The notes under the pieces were generated by a model. The model saw only the letters and a list, made by a program, of their open reading frames with translations, searched no databases and was not told the DNA's origin. Position numbers and translations under genes: made by a program. This document shows, in pieces, positions 17,168-29,051 of a stretch of 64,000 nt of DNA (positions are counted from its first letter, which is position 1; the number at the start of each line of letters is the position of its first letter). Where the stretch lies: the NCBI RefSeq assembly GCF_010731815.2, contig NZ_AP022593.1:4402001-4466000 (forward strand). The letters are read 5' to 3'. Origin of the DNA: Mycolicibacterium arabiense. GTDB lineage: Bacteria > Actinomycetota > Actinomycetes > Mycobacteriales > Mycobacteriaceae.

Positions 17168-18108
17168 CCACTCTGCGCCGCGCCGTCGAGGGCTTCGCGC
17201 AAGCGCACCCGATCGGCGACGACGCCTGGTGCGTGGCGCTGTCGGGGGGTGCTGACTCGCTCGCGCTCACCGCGGTCGCGGCACGCCTGCGCCCGACCAC
17301 CGCGCTCGTCGTCGACCACGGACTGCAGCCCGCGTCGGCTGCCGTCTCCGCGGCCGCCTGCGCCCAGGCCCGGCACCTCGGCTGCACCGACGCCCGCGTG
17401 CTCACGGTCACCGTCGGCTCGTCCGGCGGTCCGGAAGCGGCGGCACGCCGCGCCCGCTACGCCGCGCTCGACGCCGAGCGCGGAGGCCGGCCGGTGCTGC
17501 TGGCGCACACGCTCGACGATCAAGCGGAGACCGTGCTGCTTGGGCTGGGCCGCGGCTCCGGTCCACGGTCCATCGCAGGCATGCGCGCCCACGACCCGCC
17601 GTGGGGCAGGCCGCTGCTCGGGGTGCGACGCGACGTCACGCGCGCGGCCTGCGCCGAACTCGACCTGACGCCGTGGGACGACCCGCACAACGCCGACCCC
17701 CGCTTCACCCGCGTCCGGCTACGCACCGAGGTGCTGCCGCTACTCGAGGAGGTCCTCGGCGGCGGTGTCGCCGAGGCCCTGGTGCGCACCGCGGCGGCGC
17801 TGCGCGAGGACACCGACGAACTCGACGCCCAGGCGTCGGTTCGGCTGAAGGCGCATGCCGTCGACGGCGGCCTGGCGGTGGACCTCATGGCCGAACAGCC
17901 CGCCGCGATCCGGCGCCGCGTCATCAGGGGTTGGCTGCTGGCCGAGGGCGCGACGGGCCTCACCGACAAGCAGATTCGCGCAGTCGACCTGCTGATCACC
18001 GACTGGCGGGGCCGAGGTGGCGTCGCGGTCGAGTCGCCGCACAGGGGCCAGCGCGTGTTCGCCGAGCGCCGCGGCGACCGCCTCGCCCTGCGTCGCGAAC
18101 CGGTGTGA
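17146..18108 (+). CDS. tilS: tRNA(Ile)-lysidine synthase
   Basis: Essential PP-loop ATPase that modifies C34 of the CAU-anticodon tRNA(Ile) to lysidine so that it reads AUA. 320 residues. The PP-loop ALSGGADSLAL lies at about residues 31-41. Further conserved blocks are HTLDDQAETVLLGLGRGSG and the NxDxxFxRxRLR-like NADPRFTRVRLRTEVLP. The ATG at 17146 overlaps the metalloprotease end by 22 bases, showing coupling. The C-terminal substrate domain is short, as in mycobacteria. Ortholog of Rv3625c by position. Confidence 0.94.
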   Translation: MDRQGPLATLRRAVEGFAQAHPIGDDAWCVALSGGADSLALTAVAARLRPTTALVVDHGLQPASAAVSAAACAQARHLGCTDARVLTVTVGSSGGPEAAARRARYAALDAERGGRPVLLAHTLDDQAETVLLGLGRGSGPRSIAGMRAHDPPWGRPLLGVRRDVTRAACAELDLTPWDDPHNADPRFTRVRLRTEVLPLLEEVLGGGVAEALVRTAAALREDTDELDAQASVRLKAHAVDGGLAVDLMAEQPAAIRRRVIRGWLLAEGATGLTDKQIRAVDLLITDWRGRGGVAVESPHRGQRVFAERRGDRLALRREPV

Positions 18109-18180
18109 ACGGGCCGCGGTTCGGACACGCATCCTTGGCTTCTGTTGGTCGCAGCGAGGCGGACGTGGCACGCTGTTGCC

Positions 18181-18798
18181 GTGGATCGGTCGAGCGAAGC
18201 GACGGGGGTTGATCCGACGCATCGTGCCGAGGAGCTGTACCCGGGTGACATCAAGTCGGTACTGCTCTCGCAGGAGCAGATCCGAACGCGGACCAACGAA
18301 CTCGCCGAGGAGATCGGCCACGCCTACCGGGACGCGGTCGCCGAACACGGCGAGGACCTGCTGCTCGTCACGGTGCTCAAGGGCGCGGTCATGTTCGTCA
18401 CCGACCTGTCCCGGGCGATCCCGCTCCCGACGCAGCTCGAGTTCATGGCCGTCAGCTCCTACGGTTCGTCGACGTCGTCGTCGGGTGTGGTGCGGATCCT
18501 CAAGGACCTCGATCGCGACATCAACGACCGCGACGTCCTGATCGTCGAGGACATCATCGACTCGGGGTTGACCCTGTCCTGGCTGCTCCGCAACCTCGCC
18601 AGCCGGCATCCCCGCTCGCTCAACGTGTGCACGCTGCTGCGCAAGCCCGACGCCGTCCGCACCGAACTCGACGTCAGCTACATAGGTTTCGACATCCCCA
18701 ACGAGTTCGTCGTCGGCTACGGCCTCGACTACGCCGAGCGCTACCGCGACCTGCCCTTCATCGGGACCCTCGAACCGAAGGTCTATCAGAACCCCTGA
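18181..18798 (+). CDS. hpt: Hypoxanthine-guanine phosphoribosyltransferase
   Basis: Purine salvage enzyme transferring the phosphoribosyl group of PRPP to hypoxanthine or guanine, 205 residues. The PRPP-binding loop is [14 protein letters not shown], the substrate loop is [12 protein letters not shown], and [11 protein letters not shown] is the first conserved block. GTG 18181 is preferred because the family homology [13 protein letters not shown] begins soon after it. GTG 18145 is an alternative. tilS-hpt adjacency is widespread and supports an operon. Ortholog of Rv3624c. Confidence 0.95.
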   Translation: MDRSSEATGVDPTHRAEELYPGDIKSVLLSQEQIRTRTNELAEEIGHAYRDAVAEHGEDLLLVTVLKGAVMFVTDLSRAIPLPTQLEFMAVSSYGSSTSSSGVVRILKDLDRDINDRDVLIVEDIIDSGLTLSWLLRNLASRHPRSLNVCTLLRKPDAVRTELDVSYIGFDIPNEFVVGYGLDYAERYRDLPFIGTLEPKVYQNP

Positions 18799-18814
18799 TC
18801 GTCAGGAGCGTGAC

Positions 18815-21052
18815 GTGATCCAGCCCGACGCCGTCGACACCCACACGGCGCTGCGAATCTGTCCGTTCTGCGAGGCCACCTGCGGTCTGGTGCTCACGAT
18901 CTCCTCCGGTGCGGTGACGTCTGCGCGTGGTGACCGCGAGGACGTCTTCAGCGCCGGCTTCATCTGCCCAAAGGGTGCGAGCTTCGGTCAACTCGACGGC
19001 GATCCCGACCGCCTCACCGCACCGCTGGTCCGCCGCGACGGCGAACTCGTCGAGGCGACCTGGGACGAGGCGTTCCAGGCGGTCGCGGACGGTCTCGGCG
19101 CGGTGGTGGGCGAGCACGGCGGGCGATCGGTGGCGGTCTACGCAGGCAACCCAAACGCCCACACCATCGCGGGGGGCCTCTACGTCCCGTTGATCATCAA
19201 GGGGCTCGGCACCCGGCTGACGTTCTCGGCCAGCACGCTGGACCAGATGCCCAAGCACGTCTCGCTCGGCCTGATGTTCGGCAACCCCGTCGCGTTCACG
19301 GTGCCCGACGTCGACCGCACCGATCACCTCGTCGTCATCGGCGCGAACCCCATGGTGTCCAACGGCAGCCTCGCGACCGTGGCCGACTTCCCCGGCAAGC
19401 TCAAGGCGCTGCGCAAGCGCGGCGGCCGGCTGATCGTCGTCGACCCCGCCCGCACCAGGACCGCCGAGCTGGCCGACCAGCACATCGCCCCGCGGCCGGG
19501 GACCGACGCCGCGCTGTTGCTCGCGGTCGTTCACACCCTGTTCGACGAGGACCTGGTGGACCTCGGTGCCCTCGCCCCGCACGTGACGGGGCTCGACGAC
19601 GTACGCGCGCTGGCCGACGGATTCGCACCGGAAGTCGTCGCCGACCACTGCGGTGTGACCGCCACCGAGATCCGCGCCCTGACCCGAGACCTGGCCGCCG
19701 CGCCGTCGGCCGCGGTGTACGGCCGGATGGGCACCTCCACCGTCGAGTTCGGATCGCTCGGCAGCTGGCTCGTCGACGTCGTCAACGTGCTCACCGGAAA
19801 CCTGGACCGGCCCGGCGGCGTGATGTTTCCGCAGTCGCCGGTCTCCTCTGCGCCGCGACCGCCCAAGCCGGGCCGCGGTTTTCGCACCGGACGGTGGCAC
19901 AGCCGGGTGTCCGGCCACCCCGAGGTGCTGTCCGAACTCCCGGCCGCCGCGCTGGCCGAGGAACTCGCGACACCCGGCGACGATCAGCCCCGCGCGGTGA
20001 TCTCCATCGCGGGCAACCCGGTGCTGTCGGCACCCGACGGCGACGCTCTGAGCCGGGCGCTCGACGGCGTCGACTTCATGCTCAGCGTCGACCCCTACCT
20101 CAACGAGACCACGCGGCACGCCGACGTCATCCTGCCGCCGCCCCCACCGTCGCAGAGCGCGCACTTCGACGTCGCGCTGAGCAGCACGCCCGTGCGCAAC
20201 AACGCGCGGTACTCGCCGCCCGCCGTCGAACTCGCGCCGGGCAGGCTCGACGAGCCGGAGATCCTGTCGCGCATCGCGCTGATCCTGTACGGCCTCGGCC
20301 CGTTCGCCGATCCCGCGCTCGTCGACGAGCAGGTGATCACGATGACGCTGGCCAAGGAGACCGCCGACCCCGAATCCCCGGTCGCCGGACGGGATCCCGA
20401 AGAGTTGACGGCGATGCTGACCGCGGGGCGCGGGTACGAGCGCAGGCTCGACATGATGCTGCGCCTCGGGCCCTACGGCGACTGGTTCGGCGCCCGCGAG
20501 GACGGTCTGACGCTGGAACGGTTGAAGGCCGCGCCGCACGGCATCGACTTCGGTGCGCTGCGTCCGCGGCTGACCGAGGTGTTGCGCACGCCGTCGGGCA
20601 AGGTCGAGCTGGCACCGGCGCCGCTCGTCGCCGACGTCGCGCGGCTGGCTGCCTCGCTGGAGCGCAGCGCCGACGACTTCGTGCTCATCGGCCGGCGGCA
20701 CCTGCGGTCGAACAACAGCTGGATGCACAACCTGCCCGCGCTCGCCGGCGGGACCAACCGCTGCACGCTGCAGATCCACCCGCTCGACGCCGAGGATCTC
20801 GGCATCACCGACCGCGCCCGGATCAAGGGCCCCGGCGGCGAACTCGAGGCGCCCGTCGAACTGACCGACGCCATGCGCCGCGGCGTCGTGTCACTGCCGC
20901 ACGGCTGGGGACACGATCCGGGCGCCGGCCAGCGCGTCGCCGCCACGCAGCCCGGGGTGAACGTCAACCAGCTCAACGACGGCCTGACGCTCGACCCGCT
21001 GTCGGGGACCGCCGTGCTGAACGGGATTCCCGTGCAGCTCGCGCCCGCCTAG
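18815..21052 (+). CDS. Molybdopterin oxidoreductase (DMSO reductase superfamily)
   Basis: 745-residue enzyme binding a bis-MGD molybdenum cofactor and one [4Fe-4S] cluster. Cluster ligands are Cys16, Cys19, Cys23 and Cys51 (CPFCEATC and FICPKG). The Mo/W-bis-PGD domain includes GNPNAHTIAGG at the residue region that usually supplies the metal ligand, so Cys or Sec is not obvious there. The C-terminal dinucleotide-binding domain has RRHLRSNNSWMHN and PHGWGHD. No signal peptide is seen, so it is cytoplasmic. It has no electron-transfer subunit gene beside it. Formate dehydrogenase-like or a substrate-specific oxidoreductase are both possible. Confidence 0.85.
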   Translation: MIQPDAVDTHTALRICPFCEATCGLVLTISSGAVTSARGDREDVFSAGFICPKGASFGQLDGDPDRLTAPLVRRDGELVEATWDEAFQAVADGLGAVVGEHGGRSVAVYAGNPNAHTIAGGLYVPLIIKGLGTRLTFSASTLDQMPKHVSLGLMFGNPVAFTVPDVDRTDHLVVIGANPMVSNGSLATVADFPGKLKALRKRGGRLIVVDPARTRTAELADQHIAPRPGTDAALLLAVVHTLFDEDLVDLGALAPHVTGLDDVRALADGFAPEVVADHCGVTATEIRALTRDLAAAPSAAVYGRMGTSTVEFGSLGSWLVDVVNVLTGNLDRPGGVMFPQSPVSSAPRPPKPGRGFRTGRWHSRVSGHPEVLSELPAAALAEELATPGDDQPRAVISIAGNPVLSAPDGDALSRALDGVDFMLSVDPYLNETTRHADVILPPPPPSQSAHFDVALSSTPVRNNARYSPPAVELAPGRLDEPEILSRIALILYGLGPFADPALVDEQVITMTLAKETADPESPVAGRDPEELTAMLTAGRGYERRLDMMLRLGPYGDWFGAREDGLTLERLKAAPHGIDFGALRPRLTEVLRTPSGKVELAPAPLVADVARLAASLERSADDFVLIGRRHLRSNNSWMHNLPALAGGTNRCTLQIHPLDAEDLGITDRARIKGPGGELEAPVELTDAMRRGVVSLPHGWGHDPGAGQRVAATQPGVNVNQLNDGLTLDPLSGTAVLNGIPVQLAPA

Positions 21053-21080
21053 GGTCGATCGACCGACCGACCCAAGGGCG

Positions 21081-21836
21081 CTAGCCCAGTTCCCACACCA
21101 CGGTCACGGAGAACCCGACGGTCTGCTGACCCGGCGACAGCGGCACCGACATCGCTTCGGCAGCGTCGTAGCGGGGCATCGGGGTCGGGGGAGGAGTGGC
21201 CGCGCCGACCTCGGAGATCGAGATGACGGTGCCGAGGTCGAGGCCGGAGAGTTCGGCGTACTGCTGAGCGCGGTCCTTGGCGTCGTTGAACGCGCGGGCG
21301 CGGGCGTCCTTGACCATCTGCGAGTCGTCCTCGATCGCGAAGCTGACCGAGTTGATCCGGGTCGCGTTGCCGCCGGTGGTCTGGATCGCGGTGATCGTCG
21401 GCGATGCGGCGTTGATGTCCCGGATCTTCACCGCGATCGAATTGCTCGCCTGGTAGCCGTTGATGGTGCTGTTCTCGCCGTACTGCGGTTGCAGGTTGAC
21501 CTGCGTGGTGCTGATGTCCTTGCGGTCGATGCCCTGCCCGGCGACGGCGTCGATGACGGCGGTCATGCGCTCGTTGGTCTGGTTCATCGCGGCGGTCGCG
21601 TCCGGGGCCAGCGACTCGATCGCGGCGTTGACCGTGACGGTGTCGGGCGTGCCCTCGACCTTGCCCTCGCCGACCACGGTGACCTGCCGCGGCACGGGTC
21701 CGTCGGGTCCCGCGACTGGGCCGGCGGGCGCCGAATCGCAGCCCGAAACCGCTGCGACCAGCAGGCCTGCGACGGTGATGACGAGGACTCTGGACGGCTT
21801 CTTCGCCCACGCGCTGATCGACATACGACGCACCAT
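21081..21836 (-). CDS. lpqG: SIMPL-domain (DUF541) lipoprotein, LpqG-like
   Basis: Secreted lipoprotein of about 251 residues. A basic N-terminus and hydrophobic run end in the lipobox VSGC (Cys33 from ATG 21836; ATG 21824 is an alternative start). The mature protein is a SIMPL domain: VTVVGEGKVEGTPDTVTV at the beginning, NERMTAVIDAVAGQGIDRKDISTTQVNL, and a C-terminal SVTVVWEL strand. The molecular function of mycobacterial LpqG is not established. It is the ortholog of Rv3623 by position and sits directly next to ftsH here, without the block present in M. tuberculosis. Confidence 0.9.
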   Translation of the reverse strand: MVRRMSISAWAKKPSRVLVITVAGLLVAAVSGCDSAPAGPVAGPDGPVPRQVTVVGEGKVEGTPDTVTVNAAIESLAPDATAAMNQTNERMTAVIDAVAGQGIDRKDISTTQVNLQPQYGENSTINGYQASNSIAVKIRDINAASPTITAIQTTGGNATRINSVSFAIEDDSQMVKDARARAFNDAKDRAQQYAELSGLDLGTVISISEVGAATPPPTPMPRYDAAEAMSVPLSPGQQTVGFSVTVVWELG

Positions 21837-21895
21837 ACAGACGGCGAGCAGCGTCACCACCTGGTAATAAGGCCAAGATCGGCTCGAGTGTGGGG

Positions 21896-21931
21896 CTCGT
21901 GCACGCAAAACGTGGCCATGGCGTGCACGAG
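21896..21931. repeat. Inverted repeat in the lpqG-ftsH intergenic region
   Basis: CTCGTGCACGC at 21896-21906 and its exact complement GCGTGCACGAG at 21921-21931, separated by 14 bases. It lies in the 220-base divergent promoter region and could be an operator or a dispersed palindrome. There is no T-run, so it does not look like a terminator. Confidence 0.6.
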
Positions 21932-22056
21932 GCCCACGTTCGGCGCGGTGCAGGCGTCGGGAACTACCGGACGTTGTTCTAGCGGTAGCCTTGAACATCC
22001 CATCTGCGCGTATCGGAAGGACCTGGCCGAGGTAACCCTGCTGGCCGAAGAGAACG

Positions 22057-24453
<2,397 letters not shown>

Positions 24454-24471
24454 GACGAACGGAGCCACCGG

Positions 24472-25083
24472 ATGACGCGGTCGGAGATCGACCCCATTCT
24501 GCGCGAAGAGACACCGCAGTTCGATCAGGAACGTGCCGAGGCAGCGGTGCGCGAACTCCTGATCGCCGTCGGGGAGGATCCCGATCGGCACGGGCTGGTC
24601 GACACCCCGGCCCGGGTGGCCCGCGCGTACCGGGAGATCTTCGCGGGGCTCTACACCGACCCGGACACGGTCCTCAACACCACGTTCGACGAGCAGCACG
24701 ACGAGCTGGTGCTGGTGAAGCAGATCCCGATGTACTCCACGTGCGAGCACCATCTGGTGTCGTTCCACGGCGTCGCGCACGTCGGGTACATCCCTGGCAT
24801 CGACGGGCGGGTGACGGGGCTGTCGAAGATCGCACGGCTCGTCGACCTCTACGCCAAGCGCCCGCAGGTGCAGGAGCGTCTGACCGCGCAGATCGCCGAC
24901 GGACTGATGCGCAAGCTGAACCCGCGCGGCGTCATCGTCGTCATCGAGGCCGAACACCTCTGCATGGCGATGCGCGGCGTGCGCAAGCCCGGCGCCACCA
25001 CCACGACCTCCGCGGTGCGCGGGCAGTTCAAGACCGACAAGGCCTCGCGGTCCGAGGCGCTGGAACTGATCTTGCGCAAGTGA
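24472..25083 (+). CDS. folE: GTP cyclohydrolase I (type IA)
   Basis: First enzyme of folate synthesis, making 7,8-dihydroneopterin triphosphate from GTP, 203 residues. The zinc ligands Cys and His appear in [12 protein letters not shown], and the second Cys is in [15 protein letters not shown]. The core [14 protein letters not shown] and Q-I-A-D blocks are present. GGAGCCACCGG precedes the ATG. It overlaps folP by 4 bases (GTGA), the start of a tightly coupled folE-folP-folB-folK cluster. Confidence 0.97.
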   Translation: MTRSEIDPILREETPQFDQERAEAAVRELLIAVGEDPDRHGLVDTPARVARAYREIFAGLYTDPDTVLNTTFDEQHDELVLVKQIPMYSTCEHHLVSFHGVAHVGYIPGIDGRVTGLSKIARLVDLYAKRPQVQERLTAQIADGLMRKLNPRGVIVVIEAEHLCMAMRGVRKPGATTTTSAVRGQFKTDKASRSEALELILRK

Positions 25084-25931
25084 GCCGTCCCGTCGCTCCG
25101 CTTGCCCCGATCGTGATGGGGGTCGTCAACGTCACCGACGACTCGTTCTCCGACGGCGGCCAGTTCCTCGACCGCGACAGGGCGGTCGAGCACGCTCTGG
25201 CACTGGTCGCAGACGGCGCGGCGATCATCGACGTCGGCGGGGAGTCGACCCGGCCCGGTGCGGTCCGCGTCGACGCGGGTGTCGAGACCGCGCGGGTGCT
25301 CCCGGTCGTGGAAGCGCTTGCGGGCGAGGGCGTCCGCGTCAGCATCGACACCATGCACGCCGAGGTGGCTCGGGCCGCACTCGAATGCGGCGCGAGCATC
25401 GTCAACGACGTCTCGGGTGGGCGCGCCGACCCCGCGATGGCTCCGTTGCTCGCGGATGCCGGCGTCCCGTGGGTGCTGATGCACTGGCGATCGGTCGGCG
25501 CCGACCGTCCGCACGACGTGCCGCCCTACGGTGACGTGGTCGTCGACGTCCGCACCGAATTGATGGAGAGCGTCGACGCCGCCGTCGCCGCTGGCGTCGA
25601 CCCGGCCAAGCTGATCATCGACCCGGGGCTCGGGTTCGCGAAGTCCGCTGCCCACAACTGGGCGCTGCTGCGCGCCCTTCCGGAGTTCGTCTGCACGGGC
25701 ATGCCGGTGCTCGTCGGCGCGTCCCGCAAGCGCTTCCTCGGCACGCTGCTCGAGGACGCCGACGGACGACCCCGGCCGCCGGACGGCAGGGAGACCGCGA
25801 CGGCCGTGGTCTCCGCGCTCGCCGCACTGCACGGCGCGTGGGGTGTGCGGGTGCACGACGTGCGTGCGTCGGTGGATGCGCTGAAGGTCGTACGGGCGTG
25901 GACTGATGTTGGAGGTAGCGCCGGTGGCTGA
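25080..25931 (+). CDS. folP: Dihydropteroate synthase
   Basis: Condenses p-aminobenzoate with dihydropterin pyrophosphate; the sulfonamide target. 283 residues. TIM-barrel motifs are [15 protein letters not shown] at the N-terminus, [31 protein letters not shown] and the phosphate-binding [13 protein letters not shown] 25080 overlaps the folE stop. Equivalent to M. tuberculosis folP1 (Rv3608c) by position and motif content. folB begins inside its 3' end. Confidence 0.96.
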   Translation: MSRPVAPLAPIVMGVVNVTDDSFSDGGQFLDRDRAVEHALALVADGAAIIDVGGESTRPGAVRVDAGVETARVLPVVEALAGEGVRVSIDTMHAEVARAALECGASIVNDVSGGRADPAMAPLLADAGVPWVLMHWRSVGADRPHDVPPYGDVVVDVRTELMESVDAAVAAGVDPAKLIIDPGLGFAKSAAHNWALLRALPEFVCTGMPVLVGASRKRFLGTLLEDADGRPRPPDGRETATAVVSALAALHGAWGVRVHDVRASVDALKVVRAWTDVGGSAGG

Positions 25932-26304
25932 TCGAATCGAATTGCGCGGCTTGGCCGTTCGCGGCAACCACGGTGTCTTCGACTACGAGCGCGCCGACGG
26001 GCAGGACTTCGTCGTCGACCTGACGGTGTGGGTGGACCTCGCCGCGGCCGCCGCGAGCGACGACCTCGCCGACACCCTCGACTACGGCGCGCTGGCGCAA
26101 CGGGCGTACGACATCGTGGCAGGCCCGCCGCGCAACCTCATCGAGACGGTCGCCGCCGAGATCGCCGACGACGTGATGGGCGATGACAGGGTGCACGCCG
26201 TCGAGGTGGTGGTGCACAAGCCGCAGGCACCGATCCCGCTCGCGTTCCGCGACGTCGCCGTGGTGGCCAGGCGGTCGCGGCGCAACGGCAGGGGCGCTGA
26301 GTGA
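25924..26304 (+). CDS. folB: Dihydroneopterin aldolase
   Basis: Cleaves 7,8-dihydroneopterin to 6-hydroxymethyl-dihydropterin and glycolaldehyde, 126 residues. Characteristic blocks are [22 protein letters not shown], a central [12 protein letters not shown] with the active-site Tyr, [13 protein letters not shown] carrying the substrate-binding Glu, and [11 protein letters not shown] with the catalytic Lys. GTG 25924 is chosen over ATG 25906 because GGAGG (25911-25915) lies 8 bases before it and homologs begin at this point. It overlaps folP and folK. Confidence 0.95.
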   Translation: MADRIELRGLAVRGNHGVFDYERADGQDFVVDLTVWVDLAAAAASDDLADTLDYGALAQRAYDIVAGPPRNLIETVAAEIADDVMGDDRVHAVEVVVHKPQAPIPLAFRDVAVVARRSRRNGRGAE

Positions 26305-26816
26305 CGGCGGTGGTGCTCTCCATCGGCTCCAACCTCGGTGACCGGCTCGCGCACCTGCAGTCGGTGGTCGACGGTCTCGGCGATGCCGTCCGCGCCGTCT
26401 CACCCGTGTACGAGACCGACGCGTGGGGTGGTGTCGAGCAGGGCCCGTTCCTCAATGCCGTGGTACTCGCCGACGATCCGGTGCTGGACTGCCGGGGTTG
26501 GCTTGACCGAGGTCAGGAACTGGAGCGGGCAGCCGAACGCGTCCGCGAGGTGCACTGGGGACCGCGCACCCTCGACGTCGACATCGTGACCTGCCACGAC
26601 GGCGCCGATGAAGTTCGGTCGTCGGACGAGACGCTGACCCTTCCGCATCCGCTCGCGCACCAGCGGGCGTTCGTGCTCATCCCGTGGCTGGCCACCGACC
26701 CGGCGGCCAGCCTCACCGTCGCCGGCACGCGTCGGCCCATCGCCGAACTCCTCGACGGCATCGACGCGTCGGAGCGCGCCGGGGTGCGAGCGACCGATCT
26801 GGTTCTGACGATCTGA
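26301..26816 (+). CDS. folK: 2-amino-4-hydroxy-6-hydroxymethyldihydropteridine pyrophosphokinase
   Basis: Transfers pyrophosphate from ATP to hydroxymethyl-dihydropterin, feeding FolP. 171 residues. Family motifs are [13 protein letters not shown] near the N-terminus, [22 protein letters not shown], the metal-binding [14 protein letters not shown], and [19 protein letters not shown] 26301 overlaps the folB stop by 4 bases, and its own stop overlaps the next start by 1 base. The operon therefore delivers three consecutive steps plus FolE. Confidence 0.96.
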   Translation: MTAVVLSIGSNLGDRLAHLQSVVDGLGDAVRAVSPVYETDAWGGVEQGPFLNAVVLADDPVLDCRGWLDRGQELERAAERVREVHWGPRTLDVDIVTCHDGADEVRSSDETLTLPHPLAHQRAFVLIPWLATDPAASLTVAGTRRPIAELLDGIDASERAGVRATDLVLTI

Positions 26817-27292
26817 TGGGCCCCACCCGCAAACGGGACCTGCTCGCCGGGACGGCCCTTGTCGCCGTCGTCGGCTACGTCGTGGTCGCCGGCCTGTATC
26901 GCTTCTTCCCCCCGCTGACCATTTGGACGGGGATCTCGCTGCTGGCCGTTGCGGGCGTCGAGGCGGGTTGGGCGTTCTACGTGCGCTCGAAGATCGGCGC
27001 CGGCGAGGTCGGATTCGGCGACGGGCGGCTGCATCCGCTGGCGGCTGCGCGTTCGGTCATGGTGGCCAAGGCGTCGGCCTGGGTGGGAGCCCTGGTCCTC
27101 GGCTGGTGGCTGGCCGTGGTCGTATACCTGCTCCCGCGCCGCGACGTCATGCGCGTGGCGGCCGAGGACACCGCGGGCGCGGTGGTGGCTGGTGTCAGTG
27201 CGTTGGCCTTGGTCGTCGCGGCGCTGTGGCTGCAGCATTGCTGCAAGTCGCCGCAGGATTCGCCGGACGATCAGGATGGCGTGAGGGAGTAG
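26816..27292 (+). CDS. DUF3180 membrane protein (Rv3605c-like)
   Basis: 158 residues with four hydrophobic segments (about 10-30, 36-55, 80-102, 120-140) and short cytoplasmic ends. It is a conserved actinobacterial family of unknown function that follows folK in mycobacteria. The ATG at 26816 shares one base with the folK stop, so it is translationally coupled. The C-terminus ends in a Cys pair followed by acidic residues (QHCCKSPQDSPDDQD). No catalytic motif was recognised. Confidence 0.88.
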   Translation: MGPTRKRDLLAGTALVAVVGYVVVAGLYRFFPPLTIWTGISLLAVAGVEAGWAFYVRSKIGAGEVGFGDGRLHPLAAARSVMVAKASAWVGALVLGWWLAVVVYLLPRRDVMRVAAEDTAGAVVAGVSALALVVAALWLQHCCKSPQDSPDDQDGVRE

Positions 27293-27368
27293 GGGAACGC
27301 CAGGTCGGGACGCCGAATCGCCGCCGCGGTCGACACGCGACGCGACCTGTGACCGGTACAGTCCTCCC

Positions 27369-28919
27369 ATGGCCGATCCGACCCGTGGTGTGCGCCCCCG
27401 GCGCGCCAGCCGCAGGCCGGGTGGAGCGCTGCTGACGACGTTGCTGGTGCTCGCCATCATCGCGAGTTCGGCCCTGGTGTTCACGAATAGCGTTGAGCTG
27501 CTGAAGCTTGCGGTCATCGTCGCGCTCTGGGCGGCGGTGGTCGCCGCGTTCGTCTCGTTCATCTATCGCCGACAGGCCGACGTGGATTCGGCGCGTGCCC
27601 GCGACCTCAAGCTGGTGTACGACCTGCAGCTCGATCGGGAGATCTCAGCCCGCCGCGAGTACGAACTCGGCCTCGAATCGCAGTTGCGCCGCGAGCTGAG
27701 TTCGGAGCTGCGCGCACAGTCGGCCGATGAGGTGGCAAGCTTGCGTGCCGAACTGGCGGCGCTGCGTGCCAACCTCGAGATCATCTTCGACGCCGACCTC
27801 TCGCATCGGCCTGCGATCGAGACCGAGCGGACGACCGTGCATCGCTTCCCCGACTGGGATCGCGTCGGCGACCAGCCGGGGGAGCGCGAGCGCGTTGCGA
27901 CCCCCGGTCGCGTGGTCAGCAGCCGCATCGACGCCGAGGACGCCGACGAGGCGGAGCCGAACACCGAGGAAAGCCCGATCATCGACGTCCCGGTCGAGCC
28001 GCCACCGGAGCCCGAGCGCCCGGCGTCGGAGTTCGGCGGTGCCCATCGGCTGGGGTCGGAGTCGGGCACGCCCATGGGTCCCCCTACCGCGACGTGGCCG
28101 CCCCCGCCTGGACCCACTGCCGCACCGAGCCCGGCCTTCACGCCGCCACCACCGCCCCCGCCGCCGACGCGCGCGCCGGAACCCGCAGCGACGCCGCCCG
28201 AACCCGAGGTGCGGGTGTCGTGGCTGTCCACCCCGCCGCCACCGGTGTCACCCGCCCCGCCGCCCCCGGTGGCGCCCACCCCGCCACCACCGGTGTCACC
28301 CACCCCGCCTGCCGCTCCCGCACCGGACGTGCCGCCCGCTGCGCGCTCACCGTGGCAGGAGCCCGAGCGGCCGGGCAGGCACACCTCCACCAACGACGCC
28401 CCGGGCTGGCGTCCGGCCCCTGCCGAGGGCGAGTTCATCCCGGCCGGCACGCCGGGCAGCAACTGGGTGTCACCCGTCGTGGAGCCGACGCCGGAGCCCA
28501 CCGAGCCACCAGCGCCGGAGCCCAGCGAGCCGCCGGCGGCTGAAGCCAGCCAGCCACCCACCCAGCCACCCACCGAATCACCCGTCGCGCCGCCCAGCGA
28601 GCCGGCCGTGCCGCCGGTGATGGCGCCGCCGCCGACCGAGTCCCGCGGCCGCCACTCGGGCAGCGACGCCGCTGCCGACGACGGTCCCCGCCGGGCGCGG
28701 CACTGGGCCCCGGGCGTCGACCCCGGTAAGGCCCCGACGCCGCCGACCCTGGCGTCGCCCTCGCCGGACCGCGCTGCCAGGCATCGTCCGCCGGAGGAAC
28801 CCGAGGACACCGAGGAACCGCAGGGACAGCACGCGGACGGCATGCCCGCGTCGGAACTGCTGGCGAGGTTGCAGGCGGGCGCAGGTGGTGGCGGCCGTCG
28901 GAGACGGCGAGAAGACTAG
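27369..28919 (+). CDS. Membrane protein with coiled segment and Pro-rich tail (DUF6779, Rv3604c-like)
   Basis: 516 residues. Two membrane segments (about 17-37 and 40-62) are followed by a charged helical stretch (ARDLKLVYDLQLDREISARREYE) and then an Arg/Glu-rich segment that probably forms a coiled coil. From about residue 230 onward the protein is a long low-complexity Pro/Glu/Ala-rich region, likely cytoplasmic and disordered, ending in a basic GGGRRRRRED tail. It is conserved next to panC in mycobacteria and has no known function. A 15-base direct repeat spans the stop codon (28893-28907 and 28920-28934). Confidence 0.85.
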   Translation: MADPTRGVRPRRASRRPGGALLTTLLVLAIIASSALVFTNSVELLKLAVIVALWAAVVAAFVSFIYRRQADVDSARARDLKLVYDLQLDREISARREYELGLESQLRRELSSELRAQSADEVASLRAELAALRANLEIIFDADLSHRPAIETERTTVHRFPDWDRVGDQPGERERVATPGRVVSSRIDAEDADEAEPNTEESPIIDVPVEPPPEPERPASEFGGAHRLGSESGTPMGPPTATWPPPPGPTAAPSPAFTPPPPPPPPTRAPEPAATPPEPEVRVSWLSTPPPPVSPAPPPPVAPTPPPPVSPTPPAAPAPDVPPAARSPWQEPERPGRHTSTNDAPGWRPAPAEGEFIPAGTPGSNWVSPVVEPTPEPTEPPAPEPSEPPAAEASQPPTQPPTESPVAPPSEPAVPPVMAPPPTESRGRHSGSDAAADDGPRRARHWAPGVDPGKAPTPPTLASPSPDRAARHRPPEEPEDTEEPQGQHADGMPASELLARLQAGAGGGGRRRRRED

Positions 28920-28934
28920 GGCCGTCGGAGACGG
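28893..28934 (+). repeat. Direct repeat across the stop codon of the Rv3604c-like gene
   Basis: GGCCGTCGGAGACGG at 28893-28907 and 28920-28934, period 27 bases. The unit includes GACTAG near its end, so the stop codon region is duplicated. Probably replication slippage. Confidence 0.7.
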
Positions 28935-29051
28935 TTAGGGACTAGGGCCGAACAGGCCGTTGCCCCCGATGAGTTAATCTCTTGGCGGCCGTCCGGTACC
29001 CGCTGAGCGGGCCTGGAACGAACGAAGAACGACGTCAGCGAGGTCGTCTAG

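Noticed and set aside
18758-20779. 673-codon open frame opposite the molybdopterin oxidoreductase
   Set aside because: Antisense shadow of a gene with a clear cofactor domain on the plus strand.
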